DNA of 64,000 nt from CAVYUC01 sp963771595 (lineage in GTDB: Bacteria > Bacteroidota > Bacteroidia > Bacteroidales > Prolixibacteraceae): assembly GCA_963771595.1 (NCBI GenBank), contig CAVYUC010000028.1, positions 1 through 64,000 on the forward strand, read 5' to 3'. The notes below the pieces were generated by a model. The model saw nothing but the letters and a program-made list of their open reading frames with translations. It was not told where the DNA came from and searched no databases. A program made the position numbers and the translations under genes. This document shows, in pieces, positions 26,593 to 35,408 of the stretch (the first letter of the stretch is position 1; each line of letters begins with the position of its first letter).

Positions 26593-27294
26593 TTAAAACC
26601 TGAACGAAACAGCTAGCCCTCCACCATTATGCAAAGAAACAGGTTGAAATGATAATTTCTTTTTGGCTTTATTTAACTTTGTGGCATGGATAATAAATGA
26701 AATTGTACTTGCCCCGGCAACGACAAATGCTAATGGATATATTTTATCGTACATTTCCACTTTTGAATGCAGATCTGCTGCATCATTTGTAGCCGTCTTG
26801 TAGTCATCGTAAAATTTATTACCCTGTAAATATGCATACACACCTGTGCCTGCCGAGGCAATGCCGAGAGTTAACGAGATTGTTTTGCCTGTTTTGTATT
26901 TCTGTAAGCCAACGTCAGCTATCTTGTTTTCTTCTTTTGTTGTTTCCTCCGGATGGGGAAGAATAGATTCTGCCACCACTTTAAACTGCAAATAACCTTC
27001 TTCGAGTTCGGGCCGCGTAAGCACATATCAGATCATTTTTTTATTGATTCCGGGTTTGATATTTTCACCTGCATCGCCTGTTACTTCTTTTAAGGGGCCT
27101 TCCCATGTTTGGCCTTCATTAATGGTGTAAAACAAATCTACGTCAAAGTTGTCTGCTTCTCCTGTGAGGTCATACTGAATTGTTACATGATTGCCTTCCT
27201 GGCTTACCCGAATGTTTTTCACATCTTGTGCAGCAACTTGCAGCAAAATAAAAAGCATTACAATCGGTAAATATAAAAACTTCGGATTTTTCAT
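26593..27294 (-). pseudogene. Exported beta-sandwich/membrane protein interrupted by an in-frame TGA
   Basis: The signal peptide starts at ATG 27294 (MKNPKFLYLPIVMLFILLQV). The shared beta-sandwich domain follows (EGNHVTIQYDL, GQTWEGPLKEVTGDAGENIK, PGINKKMI). A TGA at 27028-27030 stands where the sister proteins have Trp (KVIKWNV, KLIIWHV), after which the same frame continues with YVLTRPELEEGYLQFKVVA for 144 residues to 26593. The second half has two hydrophobic stretches (ISLTLGIASAGTGVYAYL and LAFVVAGASTISFII). A single C to T change explains the stop. As written only about 88 residues would be made. A read-through or reassigned stop is unlikely because other genes here end in TGA. Confidence 0.7.
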
Positions 27295-27328
27295 TTTTCT
27301 TGTTGAGCGGTAAAGTATGGAGTGCAAT

Positions 27329-29008
27329 TTAAAATGTCCTCTCTTCCCAGCTTTCCATGGCTTTTGAACTGGCAGTAGTTACCGGGTCCTGGATTTTTCC
27401 GTTTACCCGTATTGAGGTGATGCCGACCTTTTCTTTCAAATAGCTGTCTAATTGTCCGAATGTCACTGTTCCGTTTGATTCTTTAAGTTTCTTTAGCAAA
27501 AAGTAGGTGAATAGTCCATGTTTTTGCTCATGGTACGGTAATGCCGATTGATCTTCAGTTGAAGCAGAAAAAACAACCATGTTCCCCAGTAAATCTTCTT
27601 TTTTTGGCTTAATTCTAACACTTCTGGCTGCAAGTAAACCCTGATTTCTTCCGCCTCCTGAAAAGCATGCATCAAGTATAACGGTTATTTTTTTAGCACC
27701 GGTGGCTCCAAACTTTTCATACACTTCCTTTAACGCAATAGCAGCGTTTAAATTAGATGCATTTACATCTACCGGTATAAGATACGGATTATGATTCTTT
27801 TCGTCCGGAAAACCATGACCAGCATAATAAAACACCAATTCACTTTTTGCACCTATGCGTTTAACCAATTCACTTACACGAATCAATCTGTGTATTCATT
27901 GTTCCGGAAGTAGCATCTGTGTATAAAAATATATTTTCTTCAGGTATCCCTAATGTCTTGGAAGCGTATTCCCAAAAAATAGCTGCATCCCTCCTGGCAT
28001 ATTCAACATTTACTTCTGCATCCAACGTACCTGAGTAATCTTCATTACCAAAAATAAGCGCAACTTTATTTGGGTTTTTCTGATGTAAAACCGGAATATC
28101 TTTATCTACATCAATGAAAGTGAAGCCACTTCAATATCCACATTTTCTTCTGTTTTCCCTTTTATTACCAGTTTATCCACAGAAACTTTTTGATTCATGG
28201 TCAAGCTTATTATTGTATCTTCAGCATATAAACCTGTTATTTCACTTAACCTTAATTTGAAATCAATAGTGTTCTTTTTATAATTGTTGTTTGCAACAAA
28301 AGAATATGATAGAAGACGCTGCTCGCCCGCTTCCAGCCTTCCAATATTTTGAAACTGATTGGAACTCAAACAAAATACATCTTCCGGAATGGAAACTGAA
28401 GCTGTTACATCTTGTGCGTCTCCTTGCCCAAGGTTTTGGATTAAAATTTCAACATCGAATGGTTTTCGTTTTTCAAGATTACCTCCCATTTGACTGCTCA
28501 ATTGGTAGTCTACTAATTTAATTCCAGGTGGTCTAAAAGCCTGTGTTTCAATCTCAACAGGCAAAGGATCAGGTCCAAATCCTTTAGGTTCATATACAAT
28601 AACATTAAATGAAGCAGTTCCATTAACCAGATTCATTTTACCTTTGACAGGGACTTCAATTCTAACAGATTCTCCAGGTTTCAATTCAGGAATATTTTTG
28701 GATTTATCAAATTCCAATCCATCCACATGATTAATTTCTTCAATTTTTATTGTTAGTCCCTGTCCAGGTCCGGGGCCAGAGTTATTTAAATCAAAGCTGA
28801 TTATAACCACTTCGTCCGCATCAAGCTTGTTATTATTATTATAATCAGTAAACTGATAATTTTTTATTTCTAAATAAGGAGGAGCCGTCTGTTGTCGTGT
28901 AACTGAAATATATATTTTTTCGCTGACCCCAGATACTTTTTTTGATTGCTGTGCAACTAAACAATTGCTGACAAAGGCAATAAATATAAACGCAAGAAAA
29001 AGTTTCAT
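27329..29008 (-). pseudogene. Exported caspase-fold protease with N-terminal Ig/CARDB-like domains, two frameshifts
   Basis: Three consecutive frames reconstruct one protein. Piece 1 (29008 to about 28110) has a signal peptide and two beta-sandwich domains with a calcium-loop-like DYNNNNKLDADEVV and a CARDB-like NLGQGDAQDV. Piece 2 (about 28118-27890, other frame) reads FIDVDKDIPVL, KVALIFGNEDYSG, YARRDAAIFWEYASKTLGIP and ENIFLYTDAT. Piece 3 (27886-27329) carries the catalytic His (FYYAGHGFPD) and Cys (VILDACFSGGGRN), the usual caspase/metacaspase dyad. The shifts are a one-base loss near 28117 and a one-base gain near 27888. Broken as written, so either a pseudogene or assembly errors. Confidence 0.8.
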
Positions 29009-29126
29009 TTAGAAAGGTTTTTAGTATTGAATTAAGGTTATTTTTTTGCTAATATACCAAAAAATTCTTTTTAACAAAGTATGCCCCGACTAAACTAATT
29101 GTCGGGACATTTCTTTCCGTACTGCT

Positions 29127-29771
29127 TTAAAACTTCATGAGTTTATCCAGCTTCTCCTGAAGTATTTGTGTTTGTTCTTCTAGGCTTTTGCGAATGACCT
29201 TTTTGGCCAACTCCAATGCAAGTTCACTGTTATAAGCAATTCTTACATTGGCTTCTTTGTTTTTTCCAATATTACGATACATTTCTATAAGTGGTAAGAT
29301 TCTTCCCAGTTCCTGAGCAATTATATTTTTTGAAGCCGCAACAGTTTGTGTTACTGAACTTGCTTCTTCTGTATTCAGTTGGCTATTGGCAATGTTGTTC
29401 TCAATTAATGCGGCAACATTGGAAGTAACTTGTCCTGCCAACTCCAATTTTGCAGCTTCAGTGGCTTGCAATTTTGCTGCAATTTGAGTTTCACCAACTG
29501 AACTGCCAGTTCCAACAATATATCTAGGATAGCCATTTTCATCAGTTTCTACCTCTTTTATCCAGGCATTCACCAATTGTCTTTCAATTGTTGGTGCACC
29601 TACTGCAACCTGAAAATCTTCTTTCTCATAATTCCTGGCCTCTTTTCTTACTTCTCTGGGTGGATGCATTTTGAGTTTTTTGCGCATTTCGCGATTTGAC
29701 ATTTGAGCTTCAACTGTGGTAAACATTAAAAACATCATTCCGATAATTAAAATTAGTACTGCATTTTTCAT
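29127..29771 (-). CDS. LPP20-like exported protein, paralogue of the 12798 lipoprotein
   Basis: A 214-residue protein with signal peptide (1-22, ending VEA) but no lipobox Cys. Unlike its paralogue it is probably soluble in the periplasm or held by a partner. The body matches the paralogue nearly residue by residue: FQVAVGAPTIERQLVNAWIK, SVGETQIAAKLQATEAAKLE, NIANSQLNTEEASSVTQTVA, and the coiled-coil tail LQEKLDKLMKF. It is the first gene of the leftward block and has its own candidate promoter (site 4). Confidence 0.75.
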   Translation of the reverse strand: MKNAVLILIIGMMFLMFTTVEAQMSNREMRKKLKMHPPREVRKEARNYEKEDFQVAVGAPTIERQLVNAWIKEVETDENGYPRYIVGTGSSVGETQIAAKLQATEAAKLELAGQVTSNVAALIENNIANSQLNTEEASSVTQTVAASKNIIAQELGRILPLIEMYRNIGKNKEANVRIAYNSELALELAKKVIRKSLEEQTQILQEKLDKLMKF

Positions 29772-29818
29772 GATTTCTATTTTTTATAAAAGTTAAAAAT
29801 TTGAATTCTTTAACTACA

Positions 29819-29843
29819 GTACTTTTAGGCACCAAGATGTGAC
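29819..29843 (-). promoter_or_regulatory. Candidate ECF-sigma promoter, site 4 (LPP20-like gene)
   Basis: Minus strand: TTTTGTCACA, 16 bases, TACTGTAG. The TAC is about 50 bases upstream of the start codon at 29771. Confidence 0.55.
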
Positions 29844-29889
29844 AAAACACATTACTTTTTTATTAAAATTTAAAAAGAATAGACTCTTT

Positions 29890-29995
29890 GGTGAGCTTAT
29901 CTTTATCCGCTGGTTACCCAACATACGCCGAATTTCGGGTTCAACCATTGAGCGAAGCATAAAGTGTTATCTTCTTGAAATTAGGTACCTGCATT
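29890..29995 (-). pseudogene. KilA-N domain scrap, copy D
   Basis: The minus strand reads GT-stop-FQEDNT, then FAQWLNPKFGV, then a run of stops. It corresponds to the end of a KilA-N domain of a slightly different subgroup (FAQWL rather than FARWL) from copies A to C. Only about 35 codons remain. Confidence 0.5.
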
Positions 29996-30206
29996 TTCTC
30001 TACTTCCTTTGATAACTTGAATCAATGGAAGTCACAATACTTAAAAAAGAAGGTTGCAAAAAGCGTATGTGACTTATTTGCTGATTGTTAAATAAAGTAT
30101 TTTCAACGATTATGTTTTCCCGCCATTTTTATATCTCCTTTTAATACCGACACTCTATCTATATAATGTAAATTCGCCCGGATGCTTTCTGTTCATTTTT
30201 ACCTGC

Positions 30207-31019
30207 TTAATTTCTGCTAACCTTCATATTGTCAACCAAAGCAGTTACCACTTTATCATCTGCTAATATTTCCTGCCGGGTATCCGCTTTAGCTGATTTT
30301 GGTATAGTCGTTATTACCTTCCTGCCTATGGGTTGTATGAGTGTTTTGTCATTTAGTGTGATGTCGTTTATCCTCCGGGATATGGGATAGGCATTCATTG
30401 CATTGGCCGGATACGATGACAACATGTATAATATATCACCAAGTGTGGATGATGGTCTAATCCAGCCTGACTCCTGGTTTGGGTAAAGGATGACCGGCAT
30501 TCGTTTGTACCCCATTTCCTGTAACAGTTTGTTTGCTGTTACAGTTACTATTGCAAATGACATTATTTCATTTCCGTTTTCATCCCTGTGCGTGTTCCAG
30601 ATTCCGGCAAATGCAAACGGTCGTTGTTTGTTTTTTAAATGCACCACACATGGTGTTTTATTAAGCCCTATGACAAAAGCATCTGCCAGCACAAGACAGC
30701 GTTGTTGACGTATTAAATTGCTATACTCCTTCTTTAAAAAGATGGCTTTGGAGCCGGTGTAATTTGGATCATCGTTCTTATTCTTGTCTCCTTCGGCCCG
30801 TACAAATGGTATGGGTTGATGTGGATTCTTTCCTGTACCCGTCAGTCCGAATTGAAAGCGGTGTATCTCCTTGGTTTGGTAATTGGTGATTACATAAGCC
30901 TCCTGGCCCAATGCAATATTATAGGAGGGAATATAGCTTTTCTCATCGCTTATATAACACATGTTAAAGCGTTCCTGTATTCTCTTGTAACTGCTGGCTA
31001 ATATAAATCTATCAAACAT
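30207..31019 (-). CDS. SRAP-family protein lacking the catalytic Cys2
   Basis: SRAP proteins (HMCES/YedK) crosslink to abasic sites in single-stranded DNA through Cys2, which is exposed after Met removal. This 270-residue protein is recognisable by YIPSYNIALGQEAYVITN, FVRAEGD, RCLVLADAFVIG, RPFAFAGIWNTHRDENG, FAIVTVTANKLL, RMPVILYP and MNAYPISRRIND. The start MFDRFILAS aligns with the usual MCxRF, so Cys2 is Phe. The active-site Glu of DGFYEW (here DAFVIG) and the His of HxRMPVIL (here YKRMPVIL) also appear replaced. The start is convincing because of the MxxRF pattern. Probably a non-catalytic paralogue. Confidence 0.8.
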   Translation of the reverse strand: MFDRFILASSYKRIQERFNMCYISDEKSYIPSYNIALGQEAYVITNYQTKEIHRFQFGLTGTGKNPHQPIPFVRAEGDKNKNDDPNYTGSKAIFLKKEYSNLIRQQRCLVLADAFVIGLNKTPCVVHLKNKQRPFAFAGIWNTHRDENGNEIMSFAIVTVTANKLLQEMGYKRMPVILYPNQESGWIRPSSTLGDILYMLSSYPANAMNAYPISRRINDITLNDKTLIQPIGRKVITTIPKSAKADTRQEILADDKVVTALVDNMKVSRN

Positions 31020-31021
31020 TG

Positions 31022-31060
31022 TGACTATATTATCGTCTTAATTGGATGATAATATAGTCA
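31022..31060. promoter_or_regulatory. 16-bp inverted repeat immediately upstream of the SRAP-like gene
   Basis: TGACTATATTATCGTC (31022-31037) and GATGATAATATAGTCA (31045-31060) are inverted copies with one mismatch and a 7-base spacer. The repeat ends two bases before the minus-strand start codon region (ATG at 31019). It could be an operator or an mRNA hairpin that covers the start. Confidence 0.5.
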
Positions 31061-31572
31061 TTAATTTGAATGTCACCAGAGTTTTCTTTACCTGTTTTTA
31101 AAAATTTTATGTGTTATCCGGATGAGCAGGTACTATACTTCGATAGAAAATTTTGAGAAATGGGAAAGTACCCCCCGGGGGTCTTTATTTATTGCTTTCA
31201 ATGTCCATTGCTTTTTTTAGAAATTCATTAATCAATGTTTTTTTATTAATGTCAAATTTCAAGTCCTTGTTACCCAGCATACTGATTCTTTATAATAATA
31301 TCAGTTATATAACTCCTGCACGTTACATCGTTTTTCTTCGATTTATAACAAACGCAATTATACCCTCTCATAAATTTAAACCTACGAAATCCGATTTATA
31401 ACATTTTGCATTATACTGGATTGAACTTCTTTCGTACTTTTTTAGTTAATGCTGTTCATTTTATGCTTCTGTTCTGATTATTGTTTTTTATTCAGTATAA
31501 ATGATTTTTAATTTGTCATCCGTGCTTCTGTACTGATCTCCTTTTGTTGATGTACTCCATTGCTTCCTTGTT
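31061..31572. other. Gene-free stretch
   Basis: No gene is supported. A GC palindrome (ACCCCCCGGGGGT) sits at about 31170-31182 in otherwise AT-rich sequence. A 31-codon minus-strand frame at 31185-31280 is too short to call. Confidence 0.4.
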
Positions 31573-31938
31573 TTATGCAGTGATTCCTTTGGTGATGATT
31601 TCATCGATACGTTGATTACACCATACATTGAATTTCGGATTTAACCAACGGGCGAATTCAAGTGCAAGGTTTCTTTGGAACCACGTGCCTTGATCATTCT
31701 TGTCATTTCCTCCTTTTTGGGTTATAACTAACTCAGAATCAGCCGAAGCGATAATTCTCGCATCGGCTTTTTCTTCCTGTAAGGCATTGATAAATTCAAT
31801 TGTTGATTTATTTCTTAAGAAAATATGTTCACTTTTTTCCCAGGAAAAGGCTTCGCCATCACTGTGGCATTCATAAAAAACCTCACCGTTCTCATCGATT
31901 CGAAAAGGAATCTCATTCCCTTCGTAGTTAAAATTAAT
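31573..31938 (-). pseudogene. KilA-N domain gene, decayed copy C
   Basis: Nearly the same DNA as copy B at 6.1-6.4 kb (for instance the stretch encoding TWFQRNLALEFARWLNPKFN and VWCNQRIDEIITK). It keeps its own end, ITKGITA then stop. The start codon is lost, and frameshifts occur near 31833 and 31880. The similarity to copy B is high, so duplication was recent relative to the decay. Confidence 0.65.
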
Positions 31939-32190
31939 GCATCTATCATTTATAACTTTACACTGGCCATCGTGGAATTGAAATTCTGGAAAAGTGGAAT
32001 TACAAACGGGTACAATCCACTATCAATCGTACCCATCATGGAATTGAATTGATTATTAAACCGGAAGCGATGAACCAAATTAAACTATCCATCGCACCTT
32101 CATTGAAATGTTTTATTTATCTGGCTATATCCTATTTTTTCTTCTATAAAAAAAAATTATGAATTAATATTAAATATTCGTTAACTTTTT

Positions 32191-32198
32191 TAACTTTG
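32191..32198 (+). promoter_or_regulatory. Bacteroidota -7 box upstream of susC
   Basis: TAACTTTG fits the TAnnTTTG -7 box of Bacteroidota housekeeping promoters. It is about 50 bases upstream of the susC start. No convincing -33 TTG is seen at the usual distance, so this may need an activator. Confidence 0.5.
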
Positions 32199-32247
32199 CT
32201 ATTAAGAGTATTTTTTACTTTTATAAACAAAACTTAAAAATGAACTT

Positions 32248-35200
32248 ATGAAAAGAAAAACTGTGAGATTGCTTTCGGGTTTTAGAAAGCTTCCAAAATT
32301 TCAGCGAATTGTTGTTTTTCTAATGGCAATGCTGCTGATGATTTCAAACAATCTCTTCGCTATTGAAAAATCAGACCATTTTTCAGGTAATTCAGAGATG
32401 CTAACATTCCAACAACAGTCTGTTTCAGGAAAAGTGCTGGACAAATCAGGCCGACCTTTACCAGGAGTTACTGTTGTTGTAAAAGGAACTGCTATTGGAA
32501 CTGTAACGGATAATGAAGGAAATTTTACCCTGTCTGTTCCTTCAAATGCAGAGACGCTTCAATTTTCCTTCGTTGGAATGAAAACCCAGGAGATTTCAAT
32601 TGGAAATCAAACAAATTTCTCTGTTTCAATGGAGGAAGAAGCCATTGGATTGGAGGAAGTTGTTGCAGTGGGTTATGGAGTTCAGAAAAAGGCGACCCTT
32701 TCGGGTTCAGTAACAAATGTTGAAGGTGAAGAACTGGTTAAGTCACCCGTTACAAACGTTAGCCAAACGATGGCAGGGCGTTTGCCCGGGCTTGTTGCCA
32801 TTTCTAATACTGGTGAACCGGGATATGACGGGGCAACTCTTCGTATCCGGGGTTTAAATACTTTTGGGGATGCATCACCATTAATTGTTGTTGATGGTGT
32901 ACCCGGCCGCTCATTGGAACGAATCGACCCTGCAACAATTGAAGATATTTCAATTATTAAAGATGCTTCTGCTGCGATTTATGGTGCACAGGCTGCAAAT
33001 GGAGTAATTCTGGTTACGACTAAGCGTGGCGGAGTTGGTGAGCCTACCATAAAATTATCTTACAATCAGGGATTCGCACGACCTACTGTTGTTCCCGAAA
33101 TGGCAGATGCTTCTGAATATGCAACACTTTTAAACGAAATTGATATGTATGCCGGTCGCGAACCTCGGTATACTCAGGATGATATTCAAAAATACAGATT
33201 GGGAAATGACCCCTGGTTTTATCCAAATACGGATTGGTATGCTGAAACTTTGAGGCCATGGTCGCCACAGAACTATGGAAATATTTCAATTGATGGAGGA
33301 ACACAAAAGATTAAATACTTTATTAGTCTTTCTGAAAAATCGCAGGATGGATTTTATAAAAACAGCGGGACCAAATACAATCAATACGACATGAAGTCGA
33401 ATTTCGATATCGAAATTAATGATTATTTGGACCTTACCATTAATACCACAGCGCGGATGGAAGATCGTAATTTCCCTACCCGCTCAGCTCAGGATATTTT
33501 CCGAATGGTTATGCGTGGAAAACCAAATTTACCGGCTTACTGGCCCAACGGAACACCTGGCCCTGATATTGAATATGGTAATAATCCGGTAGTTGTAAGT
33601 ACGAAAGAAACAGGTTACGATCGGGATAAAAACTACATTTTTAATTCAGATTTCGGCGTTAACCTGAAGATACCTGGTGTTGAGGGGCTTTCACTCAAAG
33701 GCAATGCTTCCATCGACAAAAACTTCAGGTTCCGCAAAATCTGGCGTACACCATGGTACCTTTATTCATGGGATTATGAAAGTTATGATAATAATGGTGA
33801 TCCGGTTCTTGTAAAGGGTAAGAAAGGTTACAGTGAACCACGGCTCTCTGAAGACATGGGCGATCATATTGATATATTAATAAATGGCCTTATAAATTAT
33901 AACAGAACCTTTGCAAATGCACATACCATAAATGCTTTAGCAGGTGTTGAAAAGATTACCGGCAAAGGTGATGTTTTTAGTGCATACAGAAGGTATTTTA
34001 TTTCATCTGCCATTGATCAATTATTTGCCGGAGGACAGGAAGAATTGAACAATGATGGCTCGGGCTATAAACAAGCACGGTTGAACTACTTTGGAAGGTT
34101 AAACTACAGTTTTAGCGATAAATATCTTGCCGAATTTGTGTGGCGTTACCAGGCTTCCTATATTTTTGAAGAAACAAGCCGGTACGGATTTTTCCCCGGA
34201 ATTTCACTTGGATATGTTATTTCTGCAGAAAACTTCTGGAAGGAGAATCTTGGTTTTATCAACTTTGCCAAAATCAGAGCTTCCTATGGTGAAACGGGTA
34301 ATGACTTAATCAATCCATATCAATACCTGGCATCTTATTCATTCAATGAATTATTATATATTGCTAATGGTGGGACAAGTTTCAATCAGGCACTTCAGGA
34401 AGGCGTTGTGCCTAACAGGGGTGTTACCTGGGAAACCGCAATTCAGCAAAACATTGGAGTCGATCTTCAGTTTCTAAACGGCAATCTTGCTGTTACAGCC
34501 GATTATTTCAAAAACAAACGTGAAGATATTTTATGGTCAAGGAATGCATCAGTTCCCAACACCACCGGAATGTCGTTACCGGATGAGAATATAGGAGAAG
34601 TTGAAAACAAAGGTGTGGATTTTAATATTGAATTCAGAAAGCGCCTAAATGATTTAAGTTATCGTATTGGTTTAAATGGTGTTTACAGCAAAAACAAAAT
34701 ACTGTTCTGGGATGAACCACCAGGAGCTCCGGTTTACCAACAGTCAACTGGTCGGCCCATTGAATCAGGACTATATTATCAAGCTATTGGAATATTTGAA
34801 GATCAGGCAGCTATTGATGCTTATCCTCACTGGAACGGAGCCCGTCCGGGAGATATTATTTTTGAAGATTATAACGATGATAAAGTTATAGATGCAAACG
34901 ACAGGGTTCGAAATGATAAAAGTCGTACACCAATTTTTACAGGTGGATTAAATTTTGGCATGAATTATCTTGGTTTTGATTTATCTGTTTTATTCCAGGG
35001 AGCCATGGGAGGTGTCTTTTATGAAGGAACCGAATCAGGTGATATCGGTAACTTCCTGAATAGTTTTTATGAAGAACGCTGGACTCCTGAAAATCCCAAT
35101 AGTGAACATCCCAGAACTTTTAACCGCGGAAATGAATACTGGGTAAATCAACAAAGTACTTATTGGCTTCATAAAACGGATTATGTACGATTAAAAAATA

Positions 35201-35397
35201 TTGAATTGGGTTATTCTCTTCCGGGAACCCTGACTCAACGTTATTTAATACAACAACTGCGGTTGTATGTCAGTGCATTCAACCTGCTGACTTTTAGTCC
35301 TGATATGGCTGATTTTGATCCTGAAAATACGAGGGGGGATGGTCAAAATTACCCGTTGAATAAAATTGTTAATGTTGGTTTAAGTGTAACTTTTTAA
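32248..35397 (+). CDS. susC: SusC-like TonB-dependent outer-membrane transporter
   Basis: A 1049-residue protein that imports oligosaccharides across the outer membrane with its SusD partner, powered by TonB. The signal region extends to about 40 (FLMAMLLMISNNLFA). A carboxypeptidase-D-like beta domain (about 55-130: VSGKVLDKSGRPLPGVTVVV) precedes the plug (about 140-260: VGYGVQKKATLSGSV, LRIRGLNTFGDASPLIVVDG, IIKDASAAIYGAQAANGVIL). The rest is a large beta-barrel ending in IVNVGLSVTF with terminal Phe. Length and layout are normal. It is followed 11 bases later by susD. Substrate cannot be read from the sequence. The neighbouring GH42 and GH2 genes suggest a galactose-containing glycan. Confidence 0.95.
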   Translation: MKRKTVRLLSGFRKLPKFQRIVVFLMAMLLMISNNLFAIEKSDHFSGNSEMLTFQQQSVSGKVLDKSGRPLPGVTVVVKGTAIGTVTDNEGNFTLSVPSNAETLQFSFVGMKTQEISIGNQTNFSVSMEEEAIGLEEVVAVGYGVQKKATLSGSVTNVEGEELVKSPVTNVSQTMAGRLPGLVAISNTGEPGYDGATLRIRGLNTFGDASPLIVVDGVPGRSLERIDPATIEDISIIKDASAAIYGAQAANGVILVTTKRGGVGEPTIKLSYNQGFARPTVVPEMADASEYATLLNEIDMYAGREPRYTQDDIQKYRLGNDPWFYPNTDWYAETLRPWSPQNYGNISIDGGTQKIKYFISLSEKSQDGFYKNSGTKYNQYDMKSNFDIEINDYLDLTINTTARMEDRNFPTRSAQDIFRMVMRGKPNLPAYWPNGTPGPDIEYGNNPVVVSTKETGYDRDKNYIFNSDFGVNLKIPGVEGLSLKGNASIDKNFRFRKIWRTPWYLYSWDYESYDNNGDPVLVKGKKGYSEPRLSEDMGDHIDILINGLINYNRTFANAHTINALAGVEKITGKGDVFSAYRRYFISSAIDQLFAGGQEELNNDGSGYKQARLNYFGRLNYSFSDKYLAEFVWRYQASYIFEETSRYGFFPGISLGYVISAENFWKENLGFINFAKIRASYGETGNDLINPYQYLASYSFNELLYIANGGTSFNQALQEGVVPNRGVTWETAIQQNIGVDLQFLNGNLAVTADYFKNKREDILWSRNASVPNTTGMSLPDENIGEVENKGVDFNIEFRKRLNDLSYRIGLNGVYSKNKILFWDEPPGAPVYQQSTGRPIESGLYYQAIGIFEDQAAIDAYPHWNGARPGDIIFEDYNDDKVIDANDRVRNDKSRTPIFTGGLNFGMNYLGFDLSVLFQGAMGGVFYEGTESGDIGNFLNSFYEERWTPENPNSEHPRTFNRGNEYWVNQQSTYWLHKTDYVRLKNIELGYSLPGTLTQRYLIQQLRLYVSAFNLLTFSPDMADFDPENTRGDGQNYPLNKIVNVGLSVTF

Positions 35398-35408
35398 AAT
35401 GAAACGTC

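Noticed and set aside
27028..27030. Recoding of TGA as Trp or another residue
   Set aside because: Other genes in the window end in TGA, so a genome-wide reassignment is not credible. No stem-loop of the selenocysteine type was seen after the codon.
31185..31280. Minus-strand 31-codon frame (MLGNKDLKFDINKK)
   Set aside because: Plausible composition but too short, no neighbours or site to support it.
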